Part shown: positions 15,293 through 23,546 of the stretch, piece by piece
How positions within the stretch are numbered: position 1 is the first letter of the stretch
Layout: each line of letters begins with the position of its first letter
Position numbers and translations under genes: made by a program
Notes under the pieces: generated by a model
The model's database searches: none
Told to the model about the DNA's origin: nothing
What the model saw: only the letters and a program-made list of their open reading frames with translations
NCBI RefSeq assembly: GCF_012524115.1
Contig: NZ_JAAZWB010000042.1
Coordinates: forward strand, 1-43,980
Direction of reading: 5' to 3'
Source: Bacillus sp. RO1
GTDB lineage: Bacteria > Bacillota > Bacilli > Bacillales > Bacillaceae_I
DNA length: 43,980 nt

Positions 15293-17542
15293 TTATACGT
15301 ATATTTTCTCTATCTCTTTTAACAGCATCGGGTGTAATTGTTCAAATTGTTCTACTGATATTGGCTTACTAAAAAGATAGCCTTGAATGGTGTCGCAATC
15401 ATATTTCTTTAAAAAGTCTAGTTGTTCAATCGTTTCGACGCCCTCGGCAATAACGCGCAAACCAAGGTTGTGAGCGAGCGTAATAATAGCTTTCACAATA
15501 TTTACATCATGATTATCCTTCAATACATCTCTTACAAAGGAACGGTCAATTTTCAAATAATCGATTGGAAAACTTTTCAGGTAGCTTAACGAACTGTAGC
15601 CTGTCCCGAAGTCATCAATACTTATATAAACACCCAAGTCCTTTAATTGCTGAAGCACTTTCAAAGAATAATCAAAATCCATCGCCATAGATTCAGTGAT
15701 TTCTACCACTAAATATTGGGGATCAAGGCCGGTACGCTCTAGTACACCTTGAACATGGCTTACAAGGTTCAGTTTGAAAAATTGTTGGGTGGAGAGATTA
15801 ACAGCCACTTTAAAAGGGGGCATGCCAGCATCTATCCATTTTTTGTTCTGTGAACAAGCCTCTTCAATTACCCATTCCCCAATATTAGTGATTAGTCCAG
15901 TTTCTTCGGCGAGGTCAATAAACTTATCCGGATAGATTAGGCCAAGGGTAGGATGATTCCATCTGATTAATGCTTCAACGCCTATCATATCTCCAGTTTT
16001 ATTGCAGATCTGAGGCTGGTAATGAAGGATAAACTCATTTCGTTCCAATGCTTTACGCAAATCGGTTTCCAATTGTAATTCTTCTATTGAATTATGCAAC
16101 ATATCAGATGCATACACTACATACCGGTCCTTTCCTTGTGATTTGGCTTTATACATTGCATTATCGGCATAGACCATGAAATCTTCAAGTGTAATGGAAT
16201 TGTGTGGGTATATTGCGACACCAATACTGACAGTGGTATGAAACTCATGGGAGTTCACGGTAAATGGCTCCTTAAATTGCTCTAGGACATTATTTGCCAT
16301 TTCCGTTACATATTGTTCAGACTCAAAATCTCGCAATAAGAAAATAAATTCATCCCCACCCATACGTGCAAGCGTATCCTTTTCACCTAGGCAACCAACC
16401 AACCGATTTGTCACCTCAACTAGTAGGAGATCACCATTGGAATGACCGAACGTATCATTAATGATTTTAAATCTATCCAGGTCAAGGAATAGAATGGCCA
16501 TCTTTGTCTCTTTTCCTAATCGATTGTCTTGGATAAGAGATTCAATTTCCTTTTGTATGTAGCGTCTATTTGGAAGATCCGTCAGGTCATCATGGTATGC
16601 CAAATAATTAAACTTTTCTTCTATAAAATACCGATCTGTAATATCACGGAATTGACCGAAGGCACCTACCATTTTGTCATCTTCATAGATAGGTTGTGCA
16701 TCGAAAAGACAGACTACCGGGTCGCCATTTGGGTTATTAAATTTTATTTCGACATTCTCGTATTTTTTTTGATATTTTATTACTTTTTTAAAATATTTAC
16801 CTGTCAGTTCAGACTCGAAAATAGTTCTCCCAATAACAGACTCTCTTGTACGATTGGAAATTTGTTGAGCAAACTCATTGAATTCGGTTGTGACGCCTTT
16901 TTCGTCTGTAATTACAATTCCATTTCTCGTTCTACTTAACATAATTTGGTTCATGATATTTAGTTTTCTATTTTGTTTTCTTAGCAGAAGTTCCCGTTCG
17001 ATAGAGTCCACCACTTGCGACAGCATTGTTAAGAAGAGTGGGTTCTCAAATTGAATTGGCATCATAATACTCACGCTGCCAAGTAAATCATCGTCATCTG
17101 TATAATGTAATGCCGCTCCGTAACAGGCTATCTGATGGAAAGCTTTGTGATAATGATGATCTCCAATCAGGCTGATGGGATGATGTTGTTGCAAAGCTAA
17201 GCTGATCACGTTAGTACCAGTATCTGCTTGCGTAAATTGACTTCCCTTTTTAATACCAAACCGTTCAATTGTAGATTTAATCATTTCATCCCCATCAATC
17301 TCCAGTAAGAATCCCTCAGCATCAGAGATTACGACGAGGATTGGTGTTCCTTTTAACGAGTTCAGCAGTTTATTAGAAAAAAAACTAACAACAGATAATA
17401 TTTCTCCATAAGCTCGTCGCTTTTCTGCCAACTCTTCCCTTGTCATAAATTTTTTTGGACTTGGAATCTCTTCAGGATCCATACCGCTCTCCATACATCT
17501 TCTTTTAGAAGTAGCAATAAAGTACGGTTCTTTTTCACTCAT
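15293..17542 (-). CDS. GAF-PAS-GGDEF-EAL cyclic-di-GMP signalling protein
   Basis: This 749-residue protein has four parts. Residues about 50-190 resemble the N-terminal GAF sensor of AcoR/DhaR activators (ILVVISDAEGFLLEIDGDE, TQADTGTNVISLAL, HYHKAFHQIACYGAALHYT). A PAS domain follows (about 205-310). The GGDEF domain (about 310-470) has intact GGDEF near residue 393, and the EAL domain (about 490-735) has VEALIRW near 522, plus ITESMAM and DDFGTGYSSLSYLK. Both catalytic sites look intact, so it could make or break cyclic di-GMP. No membrane helix is seen. ATG 17542 is chosen behind GAGGTGTTGGAAA; the longer frame to 17635 lacks a ribosome binding site. Confidence 0.9.
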   Translation of the reverse strand: MSEKEPYFIATSKRRCMESGMDPEEIPSPKKFMTREELAEKRRAYGEILSVVSFFSNKLLNSLKGTPILVVISDAEGFLLEIDGDEMIKSTIERFGIKKGSQFTQADTGTNVISLALQQHHPISLIGDHHYHKAFHQIACYGAALHYTDDDDLLGSVSIMMPIQFENPLFLTMLSQVVDSIERELLLRKQNRKLNIMNQIMLSRTRNGIVITDEKGVTTEFNEFAQQISNRTRESVIGRTIFESELTGKYFKKVIKYQKKYENVEIKFNNPNGDPVVCLFDAQPIYEDDKMVGAFGQFRDITDRYFIEEKFNYLAYHDDLTDLPNRRYIQKEIESLIQDNRLGKETKMAILFLDLDRFKIINDTFGHSNGDLLLVEVTNRLVGCLGEKDTLARMGGDEFIFLLRDFESEQYVTEMANNVLEQFKEPFTVNSHEFHTTVSIGVAIYPHNSITLEDFMVYADNAMYKAKSQGKDRYVVYASDMLHNSIEELQLETDLRKALERNEFILHYQPQICNKTGDMIGVEALIRWNHPTLGLIYPDKFIDLAEETGLITNIGEWVIEEACSQNKKWIDAGMPPFKVAVNLSTQQFFKLNLVSHVQGVLERTGLDPQYLVVEITESMAMDFDYSLKVLQQLKDLGVYISIDDFGTGYSSLSYLKSFPIDYLKIDRSFVRDVLKDNHDVNIVKAIITLAHNLGLRVIAEGVETIEQLDFLKKYDCDTIQGYLFSKPISVEQFEQLHPMLLKEIEKIYV

Positions 17543-17858
17543 TTTCCAACACCTCAAATAATTAACAGTTACGTATAATTTCATATTAAGTGTATTCAGG
17601 ATAGATAGCAAAGGATAATTTACACAAATCGACATAAATTGTCGAGTGGGTATTTAGAAATGGGTACTTAAGTCTAGTTTTCTGGTGAAGATATGAAGTG
17701 TGTAAATAATAAAAATGGGTAATGTAAAAAGGAGAGGAGAGTGATTAACTATAAATATATTTATACATAAAGAAAAAATATCTAATTTGTATTATAGATA
17801 ATCGGATACTACAATGAAAACTGTAAGAAATGAAAACAACTTTTAGGAGGAATAAGAA
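17543..17858. other. Intergenic stretch of 316 bases without a gene
   Basis: This divergent region is AT-rich. The only structure I see is the inverted repeat TATCTA ... TAGATA near 17779-17800, overlapping a possible -10 region (TATTATAGATAAT) for the PfpI-like gene. There is no clear -35, riboswitch or small gene. Confidence 0.4.
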
Positions 17859-18524
17859 ATGACTAAACATATATTAATGGTAGTAACAACTGCAGACAAA
17901 ATGAAGGAAGGACACGAAACAGGATTATGGCTTTCTGAATTCGGCGAGGCGTATGTGGAGTTTGCTAATAAAGGTTACGAGATAACAGTTGCAAGTCCAC
18001 TAGGCGGGAAAGCTCCTGTGGATGCTCGAAGTTTAGAAGGTGGAGAAACACCTCAAGAAATCTTAGATACAGCTCAATATTTAGAAAATACGATTAAATT
18101 AGACGAGATCACCGACGTATCTAAATTTGACGCGATCTTCTTACCTGGTGGTCACGGTACGATGTTTGACCTGCCTGATAACGAGAAATTACACCAAGTA
18201 ATCCGCGACCTTTATGAAGCGGACAAACTAGTTGCAGCAGTGTGCCACGGTCCCGCAGGTCTTGTGGGAGTGAAGCTATCAAATGGAACTCCACTTGTAG
18301 CAGGCAAAACCGTAACAGCTTTCACAGATGACGAGGAAAGAGAAACAACATTGGATAAGTATATGCCATTCCTATTGGAAACACGCTTACGAGAATTAGG
18401 AGCGGAAGTTATTGTAGCAGATAACTGGACAGATCATATGCAAGCAGACGGAAACCTAATAACAGGTCAAAACCCACAATCCACGATCAGCGTGGCAAAA
18501 GAAGTAGTAAAACAACTAGGCTAA
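17859..18524 (+). CDS. DJ-1/PfpI family type 1 glutamine amidotransferase-like protein
   Basis: This 221-residue cytosolic protein belongs to the Hsp31-like branch of the DJ-1/PfpI superfamily. The nucleophile elbow AAVCHGPAGL gives Cys129-His130. The conserved Glu region GHETGLWLSEFGEAY lies near residues 19-33. PGGHGTMFDLPDN and AFTDDEE follow the family order. Members act as glyoxalase III or deglycase-type enzymes, or as chaperones, in carbonyl stress; which one applies here cannot be read off. The start follows AGGAGGAATAAGAA. A small quinol-monooxygenase-like gene follows 43 bases later, which fits a stress or detoxification pair. Confidence 0.9.
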   Translation: MTKHILMVVTTADKMKEGHETGLWLSEFGEAYVEFANKGYEITVASPLGGKAPVDARSLEGGETPQEILDTAQYLENTIKLDEITDVSKFDAIFLPGGHGTMFDLPDNEKLHQVIRDLYEADKLVAAVCHGPAGLVGVKLSNGTPLVAGKTVTAFTDDEERETTLDKYMPFLLETRLRELGAEVIVADNWTDHMQADGNLITGQNPQSTISVAKEVVKQLG

Positions 18525-18567
18525 ACACATTCATCCTGCAGCACTACAATTTGGAAGGGGTGTTTGT

Positions 18568-18855
18568 ATGAAACCAATCACAATTAACGCTATTATGACG
18601 GCGAAACCTGGTAAGGAAGATGACTTGTTTCAGGAAATGCAAAGAATGGTGGCACCATCACGGGCTGAAAAAGGCTGCGAGGAATACTCCTTGCACCAGT
18701 CCGTGGAACAAGAAGGTGTTTTCGTTTTCTATGAAACTTGGCAGGATGAAGATGCTTTAAAAGAACATATTGAAACAGAACACTATCAAAACTATCGTCG
18801 TAAAATTGAAGGTTTAGTGGAAAAACGGGAAGTATATAGACTAACAAAGGTTTAA
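18568..18855 (+). CDS. Antibiotic biosynthesis monooxygenase (ABM) domain protein
   Basis: This 95-residue single-domain protein has the ABM/YgiN fold pattern: an opening strand (ITINAIMTAKPGKEDDLFQE), then AEKGCEEYSLHQSVEQEGVF, FYETWQDEDALKEHIETEHY and a closing strand. Homologues are cofactor-free oxygenases such as quinol monooxygenase, or are of unknown role. The ribosome binding site is GGAAGGGGTG. It is downstream of the PfpI-like gene and upstream of a LysR gene, from which a terminator separates it. Confidence 0.87.
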   Translation: MKPITINAIMTAKPGKEDDLFQEMQRMVAPSRAEKGCEEYSLHQSVEQEGVFVFYETWQDEDALKEHIETEHYQNYRRKIEGLVEKREVYRLTKV

Positions 18856-18870
18856 ATTTATATATGAAAT

Positions 18871-18904
18871 TGCACCGTTCTTCTTAGTGAAGTGCGGTGC
18901 TTTT
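18871..18904 (+). terminator. Intrinsic terminator after the ABM gene
   Basis: GCACCG at 18872-18877 pairs with CGGTGC at 18895-18900, with an inner TTC/GAA helix and TTTT following. It separates the ABM gene from the LysR gene, whose start is 26 bases further on. Confidence 0.75.
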
Positions 18905-18929
18905 GTAAAGGAAAAGGAATGCAAATAGT

Positions 18930-19805
18930 ATGATTGATTTTGAATGGTATCGCAGTTTTATAAGTATATACAAACATGGGTCAGTATCTGCAGCAGCCAA
19001 GGCAAGAATTCTAACGCAGCCGGCAATGAGCCAGCATTTGGCTGCATTGGAATCAGAGATGGGAGAGCCTCTTTTTGTCCGTGCCCCTCGGAAAATGATT
19101 CCCACAGAAAAGGGGAAAGAGCTGTATACAAAAATTGTTCCGTTGATTGAGAAGCTAGAGAGTACCAGTATGGAGTTTAGGAATGATTCCAATCAACCTG
19201 CACTTGCACCATTAGTTAAGCTTGGTACTCCTCCAGAATATTTTACAAAAGCGGCAATTAGAGAATTTAAGGGGTTGGATTTTCGGCTATCTGTACAGTT
19301 TGGGGTGGCGCAGGAATTGCAAGAAAAGCTTAGTGCTGGTGAGGTAGATTTGGTTATCACCACACAAAAAACACCTATCGCAGGCGTTGAATATAAGAAA
19401 ATTGAGGACGAAGTGTTTGTAGTAGTGGTACCAGTAGACAGTGAGACTAATTCTGATGTGAAGTCCATGGAAGAGATAGAAGCTTGGTTAAATGGACAGA
19501 AGTGGTTAAGTTATGGAACCGAACTACCGATTGTACGAAGATACTGGCGTGAGCATTTCAATAAACGACCAGAAATCCAGCCAACTCATGTGATTCCTGA
19601 TTTAAGAGCTGTGCTGGAAGCGATAGAGAATAACATGGGGATAAGTGTGCTGCCTACCTATCTAGTTAAGGATTCAATGGAGGCAGGAAAAACAAAGATT
19701 TTATTCCCGCAACTCGCAGTAGAAAACACTATTTACCTGGCTTCTAAAATGGAAAACAGTGACCATCCACATGTTCGGGAGATTTTGAGGAGATTGAAGA
19801 AGTAG
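18930..19805 (+). CDS. LysR-family transcriptional regulator
   Basis: This 291-residue regulator has an N-terminal winged helix-turn-helix (residues 1-60: FEWYRSFISIYKHGSVSAAA, then LTQPAMSQHLAALE and PLFVRAPRKMIPTEKG). A ligand-binding LysR_substrate domain follows (about 88-290: VKLGTPPEYFTKAAIREF, GEVDLVITTQKT, GISVLPTYLV). The inducer is unknown. LysR proteins often control neighbours, so the ABM and PfpI-like genes upstream are candidate targets, although all three are on the same strand. Its stop is followed by the 52-bp tandem repeat array, and no normal terminator is seen before the array. Confidence 0.9.
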   Translation: MIDFEWYRSFISIYKHGSVSAAAKARILTQPAMSQHLAALESEMGEPLFVRAPRKMIPTEKGKELYTKIVPLIEKLESTSMEFRNDSNQPALAPLVKLGTPPEYFTKAAIREFKGLDFRLSVQFGVAQELQEKLSAGEVDLVITTQKTPIAGVEYKKIEDEVFVVVVPVDSETNSDVKSMEEIEAWLNGQKWLSYGTELPIVRRYWREHFNKRPEIQPTHVIPDLRAVLEAIENNMGISVLPTYLVKDSMEAGKTKILFPQLAVENTIYLASKMENSDHPHVREILRRLKK

Positions 19806-19857
19806 GGGCTGCAAGGGGAAGTGGAAAGCTGTAATGCAAAGATAGTTAGTCTTACCA

Positions 19858-20345
19858 GGATCTGAAGCATAGTGGGAAACGGTAATAGAGAAGTCGTCTC
19901 AAGGCCTGAAGCGCTGTGTTCCAGAGAGAAACGGTAACAGAGAGTGCGTCTCAAGGCCTGAAGCGCTGTGTTCCAGAGAGAAACGGTAATAGAGAGGGCG
20001 TCTCAAGGCCTGAAGCGCTGTGTTCCAGGGGGAGACGGTAACAGAGAGTGCGTCTCAAGGCCTGAAGAGCTGTGTTCCAGAGGGAAACGGTAACAGAGAG
20101 TGCGTCTCAAGGCCTGAAGCGCTGTGTTCCAGAGGGAAACGGTAATAGAGAAGTCGTCTCAAGGCCTGAAGCGCTGTGTTCCAGAGGGAAACGGTAACAG
20201 AGAGGGTGTCTCAAGGCCTGAAGCGCTGCGGTCCAGAGGGAGACGGTAATAGAGAGGACTTCTCAAGGCCCGAAGCATAGTAGACAAGAGGGAAACGGTA
20301 ACAGAAACAGAGAAGTCGTTGCAACGTCTGAAGCTCAGTGAAAAT
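19858..20345. repeat. Tandem array A, 52-bp unit, eight main copies
   Basis: Units start at 19903, 19955, 20007, 20059, 20111, 20163 and 20215, exactly 52 bases apart. An eighth starts at 20267 and is 58 bases long through a six-base duplication, and degenerate copies lie on both edges. The consensus opens GGCCTGAAGCGCTGTGTTCC, has ACGGTAACAGAGAG in the middle and ends GTCTCAA. Copies differ by few bases, mostly in the middle. It lies between the ends of two convergent genes. Open frames through it (minus strand 19733-19954 and 20211-20462) are repeat artefacts. Confidence 0.95.
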
Positions 20346-20460
20346 GGAGGGATACTTTAAATACAAGCCGTCTAAAAGACCAAACCTCCCAAAATTAAAC
20401 GTCTGTAGTTCACCAAATGCAGACCCATGTATCTCCTGAGCATCCCTAAAGACCTCATTC

Positions 20461-20508
20461 AAAAAAAGCGGTCACATAGATACCGTCCATGTCCATGTCC
20501 ATGTGGCC
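20461..20508 (-). terminator. Intrinsic terminator of the transglutaminase-like gene
   Basis: On the minus strand GGCCACAT (20508-20501) pairs with ATGTGACC (20477-20470) with one wobble pair, followed by GC and seven T. Its loop contains the short tandem word CATGGA repeated three times. The rest of 20346-20525 shows no gene. Confidence 0.65.
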
Positions 20509-20525
20509 CCACCTAACCCTAACTC

Positions 20526-22226
20526 TTAATACCGAACCCCAGTCCGCGTATGCGTCTTCTGAAACTCATCCGGATTCGGATCAAAATAATCCTCATTAAA
20601 AGCAGCAACAAAATTATCATCACGATCGAGATAACCAGAACCCCATGTAGGGTCCATCTCGACCCACTCACCATCCAGGTTCGCCTCTACCCATGCATGA
20701 TTCCCAGGCCATGGAGATCCAGCGCGTCCTTCTACATATCTAGCCTCGATTCCGCTCGCACGCAATAAAGCTATTGCAAGATACGCATAATCTTGGCACA
20801 CGCCTGTCATGGAATCCAAGGTCTTCAGTGCACTATCGTCCCACTCGAATTCATTGTTTTTATACTTTTGCACATCATAGCTAACATTCTTTGCTACATA
20901 TTCATAAACAGCTTTTGCCTTGGCGCGATTAGAATCCTTATCAGCGGTCAGCTCTTCAGCAAGCTTGATAATTTCAGGCGCATCAGACTGGACACCTCGG
21001 GAAGGCAATAGATCCCGTTTATCTTCAGCAGATGCGGTCACTTGAAATTTAGCAAACCCATAATAACGGAAGAAATCACTATTTTCTTCTTTGATTTCCG
21101 GCACACTTAGTGTTACTTCATATTCACCAGGTCCGAAACGCAAATAGAAGGAACCGTCAAACTCATAGTTTTCCACAGGGATTACATCAAGTGCCTCATC
21201 TGCGCCTTTTTTCGTACTAACATAAATATGAGTCGTCTCCTGACCGAACTCGGCTTTAGGATCGATTTTCCCTTTTACTGAATAAGTACCTTCCGCCTCG
21301 TCCCCACCGTATTGTGGAGATTCAAGTGTCACGCCGCGTTCTTTATAAGCAGTATAATACTCTAAAGGTTGCATCACTCTTTCAGAGGCGTTGTCTATAT
21401 AGAGAGTGGATGCAAGTTGATAGTAGTCTTCGCGCTCACCATCTGGTACTAAGACTTCCAACTGGTGCACTCCTTTTCCGTAGAAAAGTGGAATGTTTGT
21501 GGAAAACTGTCCATTTTCAATAGTAACCATATGCTTCCAAATATCAGAGTCCTTTTTCAACTGCAGCATTATAGTATCTCCGTCCGAGAGCGCAGCTGCT
21601 TTCCCCCCGAGAGCGAATAGCTCGTTTTCCTTCAAAAAAGCTGATTCTACATTGAACTGAAGGCCAGCATCATGGCCAAAAGGTGTTAAGGTAATATCAT
21701 AGGTTGATTCAGGATTGACATTATGGACAGTGAAACTTGCAATATCATAGTAGTAATTTTCTCTTTCAGTGTCTGGAAGCTGTACGGTGACCTTATATTC
21801 ACCCTCGCCATTAAAAAAAGAAATTTTCTCTTTAAACTCGCCATCTCTAATTGGTGCGTAATACTCCATCAAATCCCCTGTAGGTCCGTCCTCATCGGAA
21901 CGCACCTTAATCCAAACGTACTCCCCTTTTAGATCAGCATGCTTCTCTACGGTACCGGCAATGTCTATTTGGCCGTTCGCGCTGAATTCCTTATATTCAG
22001 GTGAACGGAGAGTCGCATTCACTTCTTCAGCATATGAAGTTAGCTCCAGTGCTTCAAGCTCCAATTCTGCATTCTTTGTATCCATAAGTTGTTCATATTG
22101 ATCTTTCACTTTTTCTTGCTCAGCAGGCTGATTTTCCTCCACACTTGTATTTTTATCTGAACAGGCAGAAAGAATTAAACTGCCGCTCAATAACAATGCG
22201 GTTATGTATCGGCTTTTAATTGCCAT
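20526..22226 (-). CDS. Transglutaminase-like lipoprotein
   Basis: This 566-residue protein has a signal peptide and lipobox LSAC (Cys22), so it is anchored outside the membrane. The C-terminal transglutaminase-like core shows the catalytic triad: Cys near 475 in GVCQDYAYLAIALLRASGIE, His in NHAWVE near 513 and Asp in MDPTWGSGY near 528. The long region before it (about residues 60-400) carries three similar beta-rich modules, each ending in a GEYxVTV/GxHQLEV-type strand (GEGEYKVTVQLPD, GKGVHQLEVLVPD, GPGEYEVTLSVPE). These look like tandem Ig-like domains. It probably modifies or cleaves cell-surface peptides, but the substrate is unknown. The ribosome binding site is GAGGAGG. A 14-bp palindrome lies in its upstream region. 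Confidence 0.9.
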   Translation of the reverse strand: MAIKSRYITALLLSGSLILSACSDKNTSVEENQPAEQEKVKDQYEQLMDTKNAELELEALELTSYAEEVNATLRSPEYKEFSANGQIDIAGTVEKHADLKGEYVWIKVRSDEDGPTGDLMEYYAPIRDGEFKEKISFFNGEGEYKVTVQLPDTERENYYYDIASFTVHNVNPESTYDITLTPFGHDAGLQFNVESAFLKENELFALGGKAAALSDGDTIMLQLKKDSDIWKHMVTIENGQFSTNIPLFYGKGVHQLEVLVPDGEREDYYQLASTLYIDNASERVMQPLEYYTAYKERGVTLESPQYGGDEAEGTYSVKGKIDPKAEFGQETTHIYVSTKKGADEALDVIPVENYEFDGSFYLRFGPGEYEVTLSVPEIKEENSDFFRYYGFAKFQVTASAEDKRDLLPSRGVQSDAPEIIKLAEELTADKDSNRAKAKAVYEYVAKNVSYDVQKYKNNEFEWDDSALKTLDSMTGVCQDYAYLAIALLRASGIEARYVEGRAGSPWPGNHAWVEANLDGEWVEMDPTWGSGYLDRDDNFVAAFNEDYFDPNPDEFQKTHTRTGVRY

Positions 22227-22275
22227 TGTATCCTCCTCGGGACGGGTCCTTTTCGTCCATTTAAGTTGTATCTTT

Positions 22276-22289
22276 TACATACGTATGTA
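22276..22289. promoter_or_regulatory. 14-bp perfect palindrome in divergent intergenic region
   Basis: TACATACGTATGTA reads the same on both strands and lies 50 bases upstream of the transglutaminase-like gene, within its likely promoter. It resembles operators of TetR-type repressors in form. No regulator gene is adjacent, so the assignment is open. Confidence 0.4.
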
Positions 22290-22443
22290 CAAACTATAAA
22301 GTTTCTGATGCTATCTTACTATTAAATTGGAAAACTTTGAACAAGAACGGTAAAACATTGAAGTGGTAGAATTAGCCATTTGAAGGTGGTATAGTTAGGC
22401 TATAGGTAAAATATTCCTTGAATTAGTTAGGGGGAAACAAATT

Positions 22444-23397
22444 ATGAAAAAAGTATTATCGTTTTTGTTTGTGCTCATTCTTTTAGCAATTGGAGCTACT
22501 GTTGTATATGGCCAATTTAAAGAAACGTTTAGTTTTAATTTCAATACTACTTCTATTGAACAAGAAGAAACAGTTAGCGACAGTAAAGCAAAAAATATAG
22601 AAATCCGTGCGACATCCGCGGATATCAAGGTGGTTTCTGTGGATAGGGAAGACATTTATGCAAAGTTATCAGGAGATGTTAGTGAAAAAAACAAGGACAA
22701 ATATAAATTAAAAGTAAAGGAAGTCAACGGAAACATACATATTGTAGTACAGCAACCTAAGATGGAATTTCAATTTGGTACTAACATCACCAGACTGAAG
22801 CTTGAAGTGGAGGTACCGGAAAAAACTTATACAGAGTTATCCACTTATTCCACATCAAGTGATATTCAAATCTCGGGTTTACAAATAGGTTCTTTAAAAA
22901 CAGAACTAACTTCGGGAGATATTTTAGTTGAAGACGTAAAGATAACAGAAAGCTATTCTATTAAATTGACAAGTGGTGATGTGCGCATCGAAAACACCGA
23001 AGCTAAGGCGATAGCCATTGCTGGAACTAGCGGTGACATCACCTTCAAAGAAGTTCTCGCGGACGTACAAGTGGATACAACATCAGGAGATATTAATGTT
23101 TGGGGTGTACAAGGAAATATTGTCGTTGAGACTACATCTGGGGACATCGATATTGAAAATGAAAGGGTAACAGGTAATATCGAGGTGGAGGTAACGAGTG
23201 GAGATGTGAGAGTGAAGTATGACGAAAACCCTACCTCTCTAGCAGTTGACTTTAAAGGGCAATCCGGAAAAGGAACAGTAAACTTAGAGGGAATGCAATA
23301 TGAGGAGAGAAGTGAGAAGGAAATAGCCGGTAAAATTGGAGAAGGAGAATTTGTACTTAAGGTACGAACGACTTCCGGCGATTTTAGGTTAAATTAA
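22444..23397 (+). CDS. DUF4097 family beta-repeat protein with N-terminal membrane anchor
   Basis: This 317-residue protein has one N-terminal hydrophobic segment (VLSFLFVLILLAIGATVVYG) and then a long repeat domain. In the repeat domain a T-S-G-D-[IV] word recurs about every 20 residues (LTSGDILVEDV, LTSGDVRIENT, GTSGDITFKEV, TTSGDINVWGV, TTSGDIDIENE, VTSGDVRVKYD, TTSGDFRLN). This is the signature of DUF4097, predicted to fold as a right-handed beta-helix. Such proteins often lie near membrane-stress regulators, but none is adjacent here, and the function is unknown. The start follows TTAGGGGGAAACAAATT. A small hairpin terminator follows. Confidence 0.9.
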   Translation: MKKVLSFLFVLILLAIGATVVYGQFKETFSFNFNTTSIEQEETVSDSKAKNIEIRATSADIKVVSVDREDIYAKLSGDVSEKNKDKYKLKVKEVNGNIHIVVQQPKMEFQFGTNITRLKLEVEVPEKTYTELSTYSTSSDIQISGLQIGSLKTELTSGDILVEDVKITESYSIKLTSGDVRIENTEAKAIAIAGTSGDITFKEVLADVQVDTTSGDINVWGVQGNIVVETTSGDIDIENERVTGNIEVEVTSGDVRVKYDENPTSLAVDFKGQSGKGTVNLEGMQYEERSEKEIAGKIGEGEFVLKVRTTSGDFRLN

Positions 23398-23455
23398 TAA
23401 TTTGGATATGTGCGCGGGAGTAATTAATTATTATCCTTCTTCTCCCACCAAAAAA

Positions 23456-23486
23456 ATGAGCAAAATAGAATTTGCTCTATTGTTTG
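23456..23486 (+). terminator. Hairpin after the DUF4097 gene
   Basis: GAGCAAA at 23458-23464 pairs with TTTGCTC at 23471-23477, followed by TATTGTTTG. A weaker GGGAG/CTCCC pair lies just before it (23416-23446). Confidence 0.6.
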
Positions 23487-23546
23487 TCACCTGAGTGTAA
23501 GTTTAAAATATAAGGAACATATAAATTAGAAAGGTGTCTGGTATGA

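Noticed and set aside
19858-20345. CRISPR array
   Set aside because: The whole 52-bp unit repeats with no unique spacers, copies vary by point changes, and no cas genes are present. The same holds for the arrays at 32031-32500 and 38268-38423.
20211-20462. Minus-strand open frame through array A (and a similar one at 19733-19954)
   Set aside because: Translation of repeat DNA, with no start signals, and it runs over the LysR gene end or the terminator region.
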